Shown here piece after piece: positions 46,178 to 61,215 of a stretch of 64,000 bases of DNA (its first letter is position 1; the number at the start of each line of letters is the position of its first letter). This stretch comes from Agelaius tricolor (taxonomy: Eukaryota; Chordata; Aves; Passeriformes; Icteridae). The notes under the pieces were generated by a model. That model saw nothing but the letters and a program-made list of their open reading frames with translations. It was not told where the DNA came from and searched no databases. Location of the stretch: NCBI GenBank assembly GCA_023055355.1, contig JALJCS010000001.1, positions 82,996,881 through 83,060,880 of the forward strand. Direction: 5' to 3'. The position numbers were made by a program, and so were the translations under genes.

Positions 46178-49100
46178 AGTGAATTTCCCTGATACTGAAC
46201 TGTTTAAGTCTCTAAAATTTAAGAATAATGTATAAGAAGAATAAGCACCCTACAGATGCTAGAGAAGCTAGAAAACCCATAATCTAAAATAAAGTTTTTT
46301 TAAAAACATAATATTCTCAATATCCCTTTATAGTGACAGAAAAATCTCTTAGAAGATTAGTTAGTACTTTTACATATATTTGACCCTTTGACAAGGAAAT
46401 CAAATGCTGCATGCCACAGGTATGAAGAAGATGAGGTGTCTGATTTTTGTAATGCTGCGAGGGGAAGCTGCAGCGCAGCTGCTTTCTCAGAAGTTGTGGA
46501 ATGGTAGGAAGGTTGTCCTCAGGCAAAGGGGCATAAGGCAGTCAAGGGGCTATCACAGACCAGACTCTTCTCCTTCAACATACATGTGATAGACCTCTAA
46601 AAGGAATAGCTTTTAGATTGAATATGTTGTTAGAGTGGCCATCAATTAAATATTTTAAAAGGTGATACATGTTAACTTACTATAATAGTAGTTCAGTCTT
46701 TTTCTGATATTTAACCTGTAGCCTCCAAGGAGCAAGAATCTGCCAATCCATTTTTCCCCAGAAGCACCTTAAAGAGTCCACACTGACACAGCAATCAGCT
46801 GCACACTGAAGACTTTGTTTTTAAAAGATCATAAGAATCATGAGAACATAACACTAACTTGAGTATTTAGGACTAAACATAAATTTTACCAAAGCATAAT
46901 AACCATTCAAACGTTGAAATCTGTAATTAATCAAGAATTTTATAAATCAGTAAAAACTTTCATGTTGACCAAGGGAACTTCAGTTTGCCTCTCTGTGGGC
47001 TCTCCCCAGCTTGACAGCAAGAATATCCACAGGTGTTAGTGCTGTGTGAGTTACAGCAGACACACTGCATGTACTTTTCACAATCATGCCAACGTTTTTG
47101 TCACTGTGAAGAAAGATAACAGTATTACACCATAATTGAGAAACTGGATCAAAAATACACAGACATTTCAATATAGCTTTTTTTTGGGTGGCATGGTTTG
47201 AATTGAACAGTATTATATCTTGAACATATCAAGGTGCAGAGCATTGCCTATTTTTTTTTTTGCATTATGCAAGCTAGACTGATGTTTATGCAACTCTCAT
47301 TAGTTATTAATGTATTTTAAGAGAAAATTTTAAAAATTTTTACTTCTAAGTTGCTTTAGTATTTTTCTTTTATAATTGCAGCAGATATTATTGTTGTCAT
47401 TGTGGCCAAGGTGAGTTACAGAATCAGAAGCCTCTGAACATGATCTTTTTTAAAAATGTAAAAAAAAGATCATTAGGAGAAGCTTTGTTAATGGCTTCAC
47501 TGTGGCCAAATCATCTTTGAGAAAAGTGAGCTGTGGATTTAAATTCTTGGCTCCTAGACAGCAGCAAGGTCTGATCCTTGTCAGTATTGAATGAGAAAGA
47601 GGAGGTCATTTACAAAGTCTATAAATTAAAAGCTCCAGTTAAAACAGAACTTACAGTGCATGAGGCTCTTTAAAACAAGGGGAAATAAATACAATTTAGA
47701 ATCAAGACTACTATGAAACTCATCAGGGAAGATGATGAGGAAGACTTACATATCAAAAGCCCTAGTATAATATGGAGAGCACCTTGAGCTATCAGAGTAT
47801 AGAAGCAACATGCTGCAAGATAAGATCATATCACTGCATGGAACAAAAAGAAAAGTGGGACTATAAGGAGACAACAGAAGACAACGCTCATCATATCTGT
47901 TAGCATAAACTGAACTCCCTTAAGAAATAATTCACTGGCATTTAGGCTAAATAGTTTAGTGTCTCTCTCCTATGATATATTAATATAAAGAACCTAAAAC
48001 ACAGTTTTAAAAATGAAGGTTGCTAAATTACAGCATACTTTATCAGCTAATTTAGCATTTCTAAAGACTCATATTGAATGAAACAGATAACAGTGGTTAT
48101 CTGTCCTATCACTTTCGAGCAGATAAAAATTGTTCTTCTCTGGTGTGAAAATTTAATTTTAAAACAAACTAATGTATGTGCTTTTCTGGCAACGGAAATG
48201 TAATTGTTCATTTCCATGCTGTAAGTTGTATGATTTTAACAGGAAAATACATTGTTAGAAGTGTCTCTCAGTAATGAGTTTGGTTCTCTGGATATTTTAA
48301 AAAACACATTTAACCTTGTCCATTACTGTTGTTACTAATGTACCAACAGTATAAGCCACTGTGCTCCTAAAATGCAGATACCTGTATAGATTTAATTACC
48401 TTTAGTTTAGCCCTGTTGGAAGACTTCTAAGTTACAGTTTCTGGAAATAGCACAGCTGCCTTAGGCCTGGTCAAGCCTTATACAGTCACCCAAAGTCACT
48501 AGTAGCTCAAAAATATTATTTCAGAATATTCCACTCTGTACAAGAGATTTCAGTTCATGCTTCAGCAAGGTGATATCTTTACATATATTCCTAAACTCAA
48601 ACCAAATTGCCTTGGTATGAAACCCAATGGAGAAAAGATGTCTGGGTAAAGTTAGAGGAAACAGACAAGTTACATTCACATCATAGCAGATGTTATAACA
48701 TCAGTTATATGGAAATTATAGGGTAAAATACAGTTACTGCTCCCTAGATGGAATGTGGTTGGCATGCTCAAAGCTTGAAAAAATAATATGCAAAGATTTT
48801 CCCAAGATGGAGGGAAACATTAAGGAAAAGAGGAAGGTCAGACAAAGATGGATGCTCATGATCTGCAGTTCAGACGCAGCCAGATGTCTTTGCAAATTTG
48901 CCTTTCATTCCCTACAATCTTCAGGACAGGACTGGCAACTTTCAGGACAACCAAATAGATAAACAGATACAAAAATGGAGTTTGTGGAGTGGAGGATTCC
49001 ATGTTATAATTTTAATTTTAACTAATTTAAAGTAATATCTATTCAAAGGACTAACAACAAAAGTTTTGTACTACACTAAGAAGCTAAGAAGCGGCGCAGA

Positions 49101-52044
49101 GTTTTTATCAGTGCTGAGTTTCATACTATTTTTGCACAACTGTGTTGTCCATGTCTTTACAGAGGAAGGATTTGGTTGTGAACAAATCAGGAATCAGTAT
49201 CCTTTGGGTCATTGGAACAGAAGTATACATAGAAAATAATTGGCTGTATAAACATTAGGTATACTTAAAGTACACAAAGCTGCAGGACCACATAACATGC
49301 AACAATAAACATTATCAGATGTTTTGTAGGAAACTGGTGAACCTTTAAATTATATCTATAAAAGTTAAATAGCTTCAAAGGAGATTAAAGAGGAACCCAA
49401 TTCCGTTGATTTTAAAACCTATAAGAACAACATAAGAAATTAAACAAGGTGTTTTAAAATAAGAACTGTTATTGAGAGAAATAATCTTAAGAAATAACTT
49501 GGAGAATAAGTCATATCAAAAAGGATAAGAAACTGTGCTGAGGGAATAGAGAAATGGGTATTCATTATTAACTCATGAGTTTGGAAGCTGTAGTTGTATT
49601 GGGGTTTTGTTTGGCTTTTTTTTCACAATACACAGAGGGTTAGTAATCAAGGATAGTGAGATGAGAGTTGTGTGGTTTATATCACTCTGGGGCAACCTAA
49701 CCTCAGCATATTAAAGAGAAACTGCAGGAAGTCTAGGACTTCAGCTGTCCATAATCAAAATCATTGCCCATAAGTTCAAAGGCACAGCATTTATTATTAA
49801 GACCTGTATCTATCTTGACTTGAACATAATATTGGTGAAAAAGAAATTCAAGCAAAATGGAAAATATGAGCATCATAATTGAAACTCAAGGCATTAAATT
49901 CAAATTTTTCCATATATACTTGGAAAATTCTATTCTGTCCAATTAAAATATGACTTATATAAATAATAAACTAGGTTTTCACTTATAGTTTTATTATAAA
50001 TGAGGCTCAATTCCAGATAATTTTTCTCTCAACATATTATTTCCTGCATTATAAAATAAGAGATACCAAAACTTCCACTGAATACAATTTCAAGCCTATA
50101 AATCACCAACTACTATATCTATACCATGAGATAAGAAATTGAATATAATGATGTGAAAATATATTTCTCATAATGTCACGTTATTCTGAGCTCATTATTT
50201 TCAATATATGGTTTTTATGCCTAAATACAAACTAAAGTATCTTATTTCTATACACATTTCTATACACAATATGGAAAAGTCATCACTTGAGAGTGCATGT
50301 TGATCCACCTACTACACAGTGAAATGGTAACTGAGGGTTTCTATATTATGGATCACTTAAATTATAAGCATGCCACCAGCAATATCAGGGGTCAAATATT
50401 AAAATTTTTCTCATATTCAATGGCTATTTGGGCAAACACTAGTGACACCAAGTCATGTCATACTGAAATGACCTTTTAACAAAAATACCATTAATATGTG
50501 GTGTTTTAACACATACACATCTTCTGTTCCTAAAACATGGAGTATGGTCACATTAGCAAGTTTATAAGAGCTATAGCTGCATCTAAAACTTCTTCCTGCT
50601 CTTTGATGTTGTACAATCACCAACTGCTCCTTTGAAATGCAGCAGCAGCTGAACCAAATCACCCTCAATCGACATTAGTGATAACCCATTCAATCTCCTG
50701 TCCCACAGTTGACCTCAGTCTGGTTTTGATCAGAACTAGTTTGGTTAAAAAAGCATTCACCTTCACAGTCTGACAAGGAGAGTCAGGTAAATTGAAAGCT
50801 ATTTTTGTTAGCATTTCAATATTGTATAGCCATTACAAATATCTATATAATCAGCATTACATAAAGTAGATTGTGTGTTTTCTGAACTTTCAGCTGATAA
50901 GCAGTTGATCAGAGATTAATATTTTAATATACAGCTAAACAAATTCATCAGCATAAAGGCTTTTTTTTATATATATCCTGGGTTATGAATTGACATCAGC
51001 AGCAGCTTTCATGCCAATGGTATCAAATATATGATCAATGCTAGTGAGAAATTCAAAGTGACTTTAGACAGCAATGTCCTAAACTACTTTACTCTGCTGA
51101 CTGTTACAGGGCTGTGGATTTCAATATGCATTTTAATTTGACCTTTTACAACCACATTACCCTTTCACCAATGGCTTTCATCTTCCCTGTGCCTGCTTTG
51201 GATTCTGAAGTAACCCTGTCCAAACTTAGTATTTGGCATTATCCAAAATCACGACTATTTCCCTGGAGCTAAATGTTTCTTTGATTCTTCTAATCAAAAT
51301 ATGTGATTATACGACAAAAGAAACATTTCTGTTTCAAACAAATTTGTCTTAGAAAGGTTTAAGACCCTCAGTTCTAGTAGGCTGGTGTTGAAAACTGTAT
51401 TTTTCTGTGCAAAGCTGGGGACGTTCTAGCCAGGTTGCAAATACAAACTATTGTTTTCTCTGAAACTTTAACATAAATAGCCTCTAATTTACTTATTTAA
51501 AATAATATGTTCCAGTTTCAAACTTAGCACAGGTAAATAATGTGTTTCCAGAAGCACAAGACATAGAACATTTAGTTTTCAATAAATTAATTTTATCATA
51601 TGGGATATGGCATCGTATTAATCCTAAATTTTCACCCTCTGTGCCATCCACCAGCAGAAACTAGATTCTAAGGACACATAAGCAAGTATCAGCCATCATT
51701 TATGGCCATGCATCCCTACTGCCTTTGGATGGAATTGCACTTTTATGATTGGCAGAATTTTGCTATTTAATGTAGCTGCAGACAGCTCATTGTCTTGGTG
51801 ATTGCAGGAAGTTTTCCTACAAATGCAGACTCCAGTTTACATAATATTCTTAGAGGCTGTCACAGTTACCTCTGATTGATGGGTATATGTTTGGCTGCAT
51901 TCAAATACTGTAACCTGGAAAAACTGTCAGAAAAAGAAGCAAAACACTCAGAAATCAAAATATCTGAAGTAACATCTAAACAGACCCTAACAGATATTTT
52001 AATGACCTGTCCCAAGGCCAAATTAGCTATATCTGTCTCATATC
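46178..52044. other. Intergenic DNA, no gene recognised
   Basis: Unique AT-rich sequence, including an A-run and poly(T) stretches at 47180 and 47252. Open frames stay at or below 71 codons. No repeat family is recognised. Confidence 0.6.
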
Positions 52045-52212
52045 TGAGACATTTGTGTAGCCTTTTCTCAAAGACCTCCAAGCATGAAGGCTTTGTAGTT
52101 TCTTCCAAGCAATATTTTGCAGCACTTACCTAACCCTGCTCTTAAAGTGCTATTCCTGATTTCTGATTTAAATCTTTCCTGCTTCAGTTTAAGCCCTCTG
52201 CTCCTCATCTCC
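52045..52212 (-). mobile_element. Old CR1-like LINE 3' fragment
   Basis: CTCAAAGACCTCCAAGCATG, CAGCACTTACCTAACCCTGC, TTCCTGATTTCTGATTTAAA and TTCAGTTTAAGCC match the order of antisense CR1 3' sequence (leading stretch, CCAGTGCTTACC-like block, TTCCTAATRTCTAATYTAAA block, CAGTTTAAGCCATT block). Divergence is clearly higher than at 16700 or 37822, so this is an older insertion. Confidence 0.75.
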
Positions 52213-55200
52213 TCCACCTCTCCTTAGCTGATGGGCAGCTCTTGACTGACAATACTAGTCACAGAGTTCAGAGAGACCTGGGCCCAGGAGGAGATGCTGG
52301 TTTAGAACCAGACCAGTTACAGGAACTGGAGGCAGGAATGGTTTATCTCAGAGATGAACTTTGTTCTGTCAATCCTGTTAAATATAAAGGAGTCTTGTGT
52401 GTAAATGTGTTAAACGTGTTTAGAGGGTGAAGTGTGTCTTTCCCAATAGTACTTTTGTAAATTTGTGCTCTTCTGCCATGAGGAATCTTGAGCAAATATG
52501 CACACATTCACATCTATTCCCAAACTAGGAATATATGTAAAAGCATTTTATTTCAATTATTTAGGTTTTAAAATTCATACAGCAGCTGTGTTGATTAGTA
52601 TCAGAGGCCTTACAGATGTTGATTTTTGAAATGCGTTCTCTGCTCTTTTAACACAATAAGTGCTACTCTGATGTGAAAGGAAAGGTTATTGTCTTAATAC
52701 ACAAATTAAGGATTCATTTGCTTTACAAAAATTTTTACTGCTCCTAATTTTCTTCATTTCTTTCTGGGTGTTTACAGAAACTTTGATTGTGTATAACGAT
52801 TGAAGTTATAGTAGTTGTTCTGTTAATCTTCCCACTCCTCCCTTCCTTCTTTCCATTTGATGATAGGGACACATCTGCCATTTCCTGGCTTTCTAGTGCA
52901 TTAGCTGTCTTATACAAATCCAGTGCAACTTCTCATTTTTATGAGAGTCCCTCACTTAGTCTCAAATGTCCTAGGAAGAAGTCCTTTAGGTCCAGTGATT
53001 CAAAAGTATGCAACTTATTTTGTCAACTTTATAACAGTTCTTGAAGAGAAAAAAGCAAGGTAGGCTTGGGAGACTGCTAGACTAAAAATAATCTGGAGTA
53101 CACAGCAGAACCTTTCCTTTGATTACAAACCAAGAAGCACTGAGCCATCAGGCAGTTTCTGCTTCTTAAAATATTTTGTCAATATTTTATCACTGAAGTT
53201 TCTTTAGAAGCTTCTTAGAAGAATCTAAATTCCTTAGATTTGCAAGTATTTAAGCCTATATAAATTCACATCTACTATTAATATTGTGGTATTTTTTAAA
53301 TGGGATGGCAAAATACCCTGGCAAAGACATCTTAACTGGGGCTAGGAGGAAATAATTATTAGACAGTCTGGTAGGTCCTGCAGGAAGGTGGAGAAACTGA
53401 AATAAGATAGCAGGGGAGCAGATATTTCTGAAAGTTTCTAATATGCAGAATAATTTATGATTTTTCTGCCATAAAATGTTCTAAGAAAAATTTACAAATT
53501 GTTACGATGATTACAAAGAACAGAATGTGATCTTAAAGGTATGAGACACTTTTAATTTCTTTTTCCTTAAATTGTGTAAACTTTTATGCTTTATAAGCAC
53601 TTAAGATTGATGTTGTGTGCCAAAAAAAAGTCATTAAAAGAAAGCATTGAGGCCATAGTGTCTTGGCCTAAAAATAGCAGATAGTCAAAGTTCCTTTATC
53701 ACCCAAAATTATTGGAAATTTTATTTTAAAAAAATAGTCTCTCCATTTTTCTTTTGAGTTCTAAATATAACAGAAACAACCTTGATAGATGCAATAAAAT
53801 TCAAAGTCTTGGAAAGACGCCATTTCCCAGACATCACTGGGAAAAATATTCAGGAAATTGTTTAAAATTCCTCACTCCTCTCCCAAGTATCAATGAAAAA
53901 ATGAATACAGCATTTCATTTCTGCTTGGCTAGAAGTCCTGGATATTCTAAGAGGCTATTAAAGAGATAGCTTTAGCACATGAAAAATGCATGCTAGTTGT
54001 TTTGTTCTTACGTCAGATATTTAGCACACTGTATATCAATCGGCTTGTAAGATATAGAGTTTAATCTTTTCTGGTTTTATTGCTTTACCATTTCACTGTA
54101 CTTATATTGCATTCTGTGAAGATGAAACTTTGATTTAAAATTTTGCATTTGTAGGCCTGAGTGTTAATAATGCACACACAACTCAGACAATCACTGATGG
54201 GAATCACACCATTAGGCTTTACAGCAAACATCCCCTCTATGGATTAGTGTAATTTGTAGTCCCAAATGAATTCACATTGAGTGTACATACAGGACAGTAA
54301 TGTCCTTTGGACAAGAGCTGCTTCTTGTTGTCTGTGCAATACCAAGCACAGTGTAGCCTTTCGTGTTTAGAGTTTCCAACACAACATAGGGACTTAAAAT
54401 GGAAAGGTTTTCTGGGGCCCTGGGGGCCACTGTCCTCCCACTGGCCATTGAGCCATTGAGCCCTAGAGACCCTTCAGAAAACAGATCAAACAGGAAAACC
54501 CCTTAAGTTCCACCTTGCTGGCAGGCAGTGACATTTACTCTCACTGTGCTCTTTCCTGTGCTGGTTTTGTTCTCATTTCCAAGTTCCCACTTCCCTTTCC
54601 TTTTTTTACTACATACAGGTGTCCCTTTTCCAATTTTCTTTCATTCTTTCTTACTCTGAGCCTTCATCCATGTTTCTGTCTCCTAGGTTTCCTAGAATTA
54701 TCTTCTTCTCTGGGATTGTCCAAGCACCATCACTTCTCTAATACACAGCGTTTTGTGTTCACATGTTTCAGATTAGTGTTATCAGGGTTAAAATATCTTA
54801 TCTCATAGGAAAATTTATAATCTTAATTTTAAAACCTCCTGCCATTAACTATATCCCCCACTGTTAAAGTTTCCAGCATTTTTTTATTTTAATAACTAAT
54901 AATTTCTTCATCACACTACATTTTAGTCATACCCTGAAATCAATTTTCTTTTTTAATGTGAACTTTGCATTTTCTGATTTTTGAATGTATCCCTTCAAAC
55001 ATTTGGCTTTGTTGCATTATTTTCACATGAGTTATGCATGAACATGTGATGTCACATTGCACAAAAGGTCCATGAACACCTTGGTCTTAGTGACACCTAG
55101 AAAAAAAGTTGGTCCCCATCTCAAGAATGTCTACTTCCTACAACCTGTCTTTTTTTTAAACAAAGGCTGATCTATCTTTATACATCTAAATACATTACTT

Positions 55201-58200
55201 CAGTGAGTAGTTTACAAATTCTGAATCCCATTTGGCAGACATGCCCAGCAGTCCTGAACTGTAACCTCAGTATCAGACAAACCCTCTCTCCTGAATTCTC
55301 TGCCAGCTGTCTGAAGCTTCCTGCTCCTCCCCACACCCAGTACAAGGAATTTATATCCCTAACAGCACCATGAATTCTACCCAGCTCTCAGGCTGGCTCT
55401 CAGGCTCTTAGATTGCTAAGGATTCTACTTCCCAAGCCTCCTTTACATTTAGCCTGAAGTGTTTTTTCATAGACTTGTATTTAGTACAGATGGCAAGCCA
55501 TAAAACTGTTAGAAAGATTATTTATTTTGAGGTATTTCATCAGGAAAAACTCACCAAGATGACTCAGTTCATTTCCAAGGCTATCCTAAGGCAAAATATG
55601 TTGGTAGTAAAGTCAAATAAATCACACATACAAAAAACAATTACAAACAATTGTGATTTTTTTATGGAGAATAAATTTTAAAAGCTGTAAAATAGGAGCT
55701 AAACTCTTCTAGCATTAAAATTTGTTCATACATTCTAATCCGGGCCAGCTGTTTAGCATGCAGAATCTATTATCTTTCATAATCATTAGCCTGTGCCTTG
55801 AAACTTACTTTTTAATGCTATAAATTGCCAGAATACCATTTTAATAATTACATATTGAAATATTAAAGGTACAGACCCAAATTCTGCTAAGACGTGCGTG
55901 TCTCTCAGAGCTGTATTCACCCATAGGAAGGCTTCATATAGAATAGGTATGTCAAGTAGATAATATGTGATCCTTTTCTAGATTATATCAGTCTAAAATA
56001 TTTTAATATTTATCAAATCTTCTTCTTCTGTGCCTGCAGTTTACATACTTGGCCCTTGTACCACACCATGAGAACTCTTTCCTGGTGAAAGGCGCCGCAT
56101 GGAATAGATCTGAGAAGAAACAGGTGACTCACAGGAGATGGATGGGCTCAGAGTTGCCTGCCCAGTCATCAGACACCTCTTAGCTCCATCTTCAGTAAAT
56201 TCTCCTCAGTTAACTCTGCTCTGTCCCCTGAAATTCCCTATGGATTTTACTGCCATATATCTAGAGAAGTGACCTTTCCTGGCAGGGACAGAGTACTGCC
56301 TCCAGAGGCAGCAGTGCAACTCCTAGATCTGAACAGAGAGTTCAGGGAAAGCCTAGGATATCACAGCCTTGCTTCTTTAAACATTTTCTACTCCAAGTGA
56401 ATTTGAATTTATCACTTCATGATGAGCAGCTTGACACCACATAACAAGACAGCAGAAGCATCAAGGCTGTAAGTCAAGTATTCAGAAAACCTGGAGCCAA
56501 GTAGGGAAAGAAAGAAACTAATTCCAGAATAAAGATTGCAGTAACAATGGGATCCTGACAAACCTGGAAAGAGTGAGCAGTGTGACCAAAGCATCAATAC
56601 ACCAAAGAGGAGCTATGATGCACATAGAACTCACATAGGATTATTATCAAACGTACAAAAATACCTGGGCTGTTGTGGGGAGCCTCACTCTTACTGGCAT
56701 GCTGTTGGGTGCCCATAAGAGTGCCCAATAAAGGTAGGCTACTTTTATCAAATTTCTGAGACTCATTTCAAGACAAGAGACATCTTTGTTTCTCTTTATG
56801 GTCATTTGAAAATAACAGGATTATTTAAATTATGGTTTCTTGTCTGTTTTGGTCTCTGTGTAAGAATTATTTGAATCACAATCTACAGTTGCCTGTTTCT
56901 GCATTCTCTCTAAAGGAAAACTGTGATAACTAGCTCAGAGCTGAATATTTACACTAGAGACATCAGCATTTGGTGAGATGAATTTAAGCCTTGGAGTTTA
57001 AACTGAGAAGACAAGGAATTGTAATTTAATAGCATGAACAAAACCATGGCTTGCATCAGCATCTTGCAATACAACCTGAGATTTTTATCTTTGTAGAAAA
57101 AGGGGTTAACAGAGGGTCTTGGCCTTTTTAAAACATTATTGAATGTTTGCTTACTAAGTACAAGGCTAGCAGGAAAATAAAGAAAAGAAAGCACAGGTGA
57201 GGGACTACTGAATACAAGACAAGGAACACAACAGGAGAGCGTGCATGATTGACATGAGGTCAGCAGTGTGTGGGACATGAAAAGGTAAAACCAACAGCCA
57301 GGACTTTTAGGGTTAGCAGTATCCAGCCAGACCTTCAGCCCAATAACATAATCATCACCTGATGAGCCCAGATTTGTTATCCTGAACTTTCACAGATCAT
57401 GAATACAAGACAATGGCATGGACTTGAAAAACAAATTTTCTGACATTTAAAAGCAATAAAAGCTATGGCATATCTGTGTTTTTGTGAATCTGACACCATC
57501 CTCTTGATTTTTTGAGCTTTCCTTCAAAACTGAGCGAAGGCATTAAACTCACTTTTAGAAAAACTAAAGATCTCTGGGGTGCTTTATTAAGCAATAATTG
57601 AGCTTCGAATAGAAACAATAAAAATTGTTTGATTTTTGTTAAAATTTCAAGGAATTAACAAAAGACATGTTATTTCTGACCATATTGTATGCCTGTCCTT
57701 TATTGTAGGGCCTCAGGCTAACTCTGCTTCTTCTTTATTACATAAGCCTGCATGATTTAAGTGATTCAAGCTGTCATATGAACTCTGCTCCTATCACAGC
57801 CTTGACAGAAATATCTACCACTTAGCTCTCTATTGTGACTGGTCTGAACAGAAGGGACATTATGTTTCTGGTATTCTCTCTTAGTAGCAACAAAAATCAG
57901 CATTACCTGACATAGACAATAATTGAGTTGCAAAACTATTTCCTTTGTAAGAGTTTCTGCCTTTGAATTTTTCCCATGCTTGAACTGAAGGCTGCTTTTA
58001 CTGTGCATCTGGGAATGAGATCTCATAAGCAACATGAACACTGGAGTGACTCATGACCACTTTTCTCTTTCAGGCAATTGATACCTGTCCTGAGTCCAGA
58101 ATCACTACAAATCCTATCTTCTCCTGTGGTTAGCAAAAACCACACCTAGATCTCTAAGCATTCTCTGTGATCATATTGTGGGGACAAAGGAGATAAATGG

Positions 58201-60895
58201 AGACTATTGGTGTTGATTAAAAATGCCCATGGCAGACAAGAGGGTACCATGGAGCACAGGGAGTATTTCACTACCTGAGTGCCTGAGGTTCACACCATGA
58301 GGACTAAAAAAAGCCTCATGGTGCTCCACAGAAAGCAGCAGCAGTGAATGAATCAGGCCTCCAGCCACATCCCCTGCCCAGAGTGCAGCCTTCATGTGAA
58401 AGTTCACAGAACTGAACAAGGTAGAGCCACAGCTGCAGACACAGGCACTCTGGACTGTATTAAAAGGCAAAAGTGTCTTGTTCTGTCTGGTACTTAAACT
58501 ACAGAGCACATGCCTGCATGTCAATGTCTCTCCCACCTGACTTAAACAGAATTCCTCAGTGATAGTGCTTAGCACAAGTAGCAAAAGAACAGAAAGATTC
58601 TTTAAATTCTCCGTGTTCAGGTACAGGTACCACAAATATTAAAATCTTTCTTTGTGGCAAGTCATTTAAATGTTTTTCATTTCTATTATACCAACATTTT
58701 CTTATCTTATCATATCATTATAAATAAGTTATTTGCTTCATTTGGCATTAAAATTTGTTAGTTTCAAAAGGAATAAAACCTCCAAGGATGATTAATTCAT
58801 TGTGATTTGGAAAATAATTCTAAGGAAACATTTAATTTGAATTTTAAAAATTTATGAAGGATTTTCTCAAAAGCAATTTGCATCCATAGTGGGTTGGCTT
58901 TTGCTCCTTGTTGTTTGTACAAAATACAGATCTTGGGTAACAGCACAGCTTTCATGTAAACATACATTTAGGCATCTTATTTTTCATACATTCTGGGTTA
59001 AGTCCTAAAGGAAATAAATGCCACAAAGTTAAACTGATTTACATCAACTGATATGGCAACTTACACTGTGTGATAATTTAGCTTGCCTTAATTATTTTGA
59101 ATTGCTTCAATTTATCCTGCACATCCATGGAAAATTAAAAATACAAGAAGTGAAACTTCCATTTTCAGCTCCTTTTGACTCTTCTGTACTGCCCTGATTT
59201 GCCTGTAGTGAAGAAGATTGTATCAGACAGACTAAGGGTGGATCAATACAGGCAAAATGACAAATACCTGAATGTTTCATTCATGTTTGACAGCTCTGTG
59301 TCACATATTTTTTCTGAAACTCCTGTTAGGAAGCATAAGAGATAACACTGTGACCCTCCAGAAGAAATAAACACGGCAGACATTTTTTACCTCAAGATTT
59401 TCATTATTAAAAAGTGGAATGAAATAAGAATATATTGGCCAGTCACTTGTGTGGTGTAGATCAGTCAACCACCTTTAGTTTTAGAGTTGCCTTTTCAACT
59501 TACACCAGAAAACAACTTGGTATTAGAAAGCCTGTGATTCTCTGAAATCATTACATCTCAATAGAAAAAGTTACATCATTAATTATCAGCTACATCATCA
59601 GACTTTCTGGAAAACAGCTGGAAAAAGAAAGATATTGTTGCCAGTTTGCAGTCTTATTTTCCAACCACAGTGATGCAACAATCTTTGAAAGAGACAGTTT
59701 AAAAAAGAAGGGGGCCAACATGTATTTTTAGGTATTTCATAGAATTTCACCTCAGTTATTTCATAAGCATCAGAAAAATATCAAAAGCAAGCTCCCTTCT
59801 GAGACCAGAGAAAACTTTAGTATGAAAGCTCTCCAGCCTGAAGTGCCTTGTATATTACAGCATCATTTTGTAACCTCTCTTCAAATATTTCTGTCCCTAA
59901 GGTTTCAAATTCAAACGCTCAGAAAGCAAGGGCCACTTAGTCTCCATTTCCTTGAAGGATTTTTAAATAAACCTGAGATCACTGTAAGTCTTTTCCAGAG
60001 GAAACATTTCACACTATAACAAAAAATTCCCAGAGTCAACAGAATTTCAGAAATGGAGATTTTGATTTACTCAGTTTTCTTTTCTCTCTGAGTGCAGAAA
60101 AGAAACAGAACTTTACCCAGGATTTCTATTAATTTCCTGAACATTTGGAACCTTTCCCTCTTTCCAAATGTCACTGGGTTGATGGGATGGGTATCTCTAG
60201 CACAAATACTTTCATGTGTTACCCCACTACCCATCTTTTTAGAAGGTGAACGATTGTGCACAATCAGGAGCCTAAACACAGCTTTTTCTTTCAGGTGTGT
60301 GTATTTAATCCATTCTGCTCTCATAGGAAATTCCAAACATGATCTCAAAGCCAATTCTCAACTAATGCTATGTCCTCAAAATTAGGACCTCTGTGAAAAA
60401 AATATTCTTCTTTTACAAATTAGAAGTAACATTCTCTCCAAAATTCCTCCAAAAGTTTGTTGACAACTCAATCTTCCCTGTGCCTTCCTTCTGTGAAGGA
60501 AACAGAGCATTTCTGAGGACTTAATGTAGGGTTTTAAGAAAAGAACTGCACTGGGAAGGATGGTCTTTGTTGACAAGTCACCAGACTGACAGACACTTCC
60601 CACTTACTAATTTCCTTGCTTGCAAGAAAAATCATGCTTGCAAGAAAACTCTATGAAAACACTGACTTATTTTCATTGCTCCAATTCTTCTTGTCATCTT
60701 GGCCTGCTCATTCAGTCAAAATGAAAGCAGACAGATAGATGGATGTGTTCATTAGGAGCAGAATCTGTGTAGTCAATCCCTTAGTGTCCAAGCACTCAGG
60801 GCAGTGTGCTGACTATCTAAGGATAGACTCTTAAAAAGAAATGTGAGTTCAGCACCATAGCATGAGGTGTTTTCTTCAGTGCCAATGTTAAACTA
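52213..60895. other. Intergenic DNA, no gene recognised
   Basis: 8.7 kb of unique sequence. The frame at 58204-58635 (143 codons, minus) is the longest and has no recognised domain. At 56690-56735 a GCCCAATAAAGGT stretch resembles the polyadenylation end of an LTR, but no LTR start or duplication could be found. Nothing else is supported. Confidence 0.55.
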
Positions 60896-60901
60896 GTTTA
60901 G
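60896..60901. repeat. Left target-site duplication of TRIM-like copy 2
   Basis: GTTTAG, identical to 61765-61770. A perfect 6-bp duplication, the length made by avian leukosis-type integrases. Confidence 0.92.
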
Positions 60902-61213
60902 TATAGTAGAGGAAATGTATTTGAATATGTGTATAGAGGCTTTGCCCCAGAGATCCCGGTTGCCCTCGATGGGCTGCAGCTGTGATGTCCTTAATTGGGC
61001 TGCAGCTGTGACCAATGAAGATGACTGGGATGAAAGGGGGCAGGTTAGCCAGTCAGGGAGAGCCTTGGTGGAGCCCTGACCTGAGAGAGCAGAGTGCAGC
61101 AGAAGGAGTCCGTGCAGTGAAGATCTGCAGCCATGAGAATACACCAAAGAGGTATGGACTTTAGAAATCTAATAACAACAATATGGGACTCTAGAAATAA
61201 TAGAAGAACAACA
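60902..61213 (+). repeat. 5' LTR of TRIM-like copy 2
   Basis: 312 bp, TATAGTAG...AACAACA. It contains two GGGCTGCAGCTGTGA units (about 60971-61010), a CCAAT box at 61012-61016, and a weakened TATA-like box GATGAAAG at 61029-61036 where the other three LTRs have GATAAAAG. Confidence 0.93.
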
Positions 61214-61215
61214 AG

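Noticed and set aside
56672..56770. LTR-like polyadenylation end (GCCCAATAAAGGT)
   Set aside because: No matching LTR start, PBS, PPT or target duplication could be found; AATAAA alone is common in AT-rich DNA.
58204..58635. 143-codon minus-strand open frame
   Set aside because: Starts from a non-ATG codon region, shows no family resemblance, and overlaps no other gene signal.
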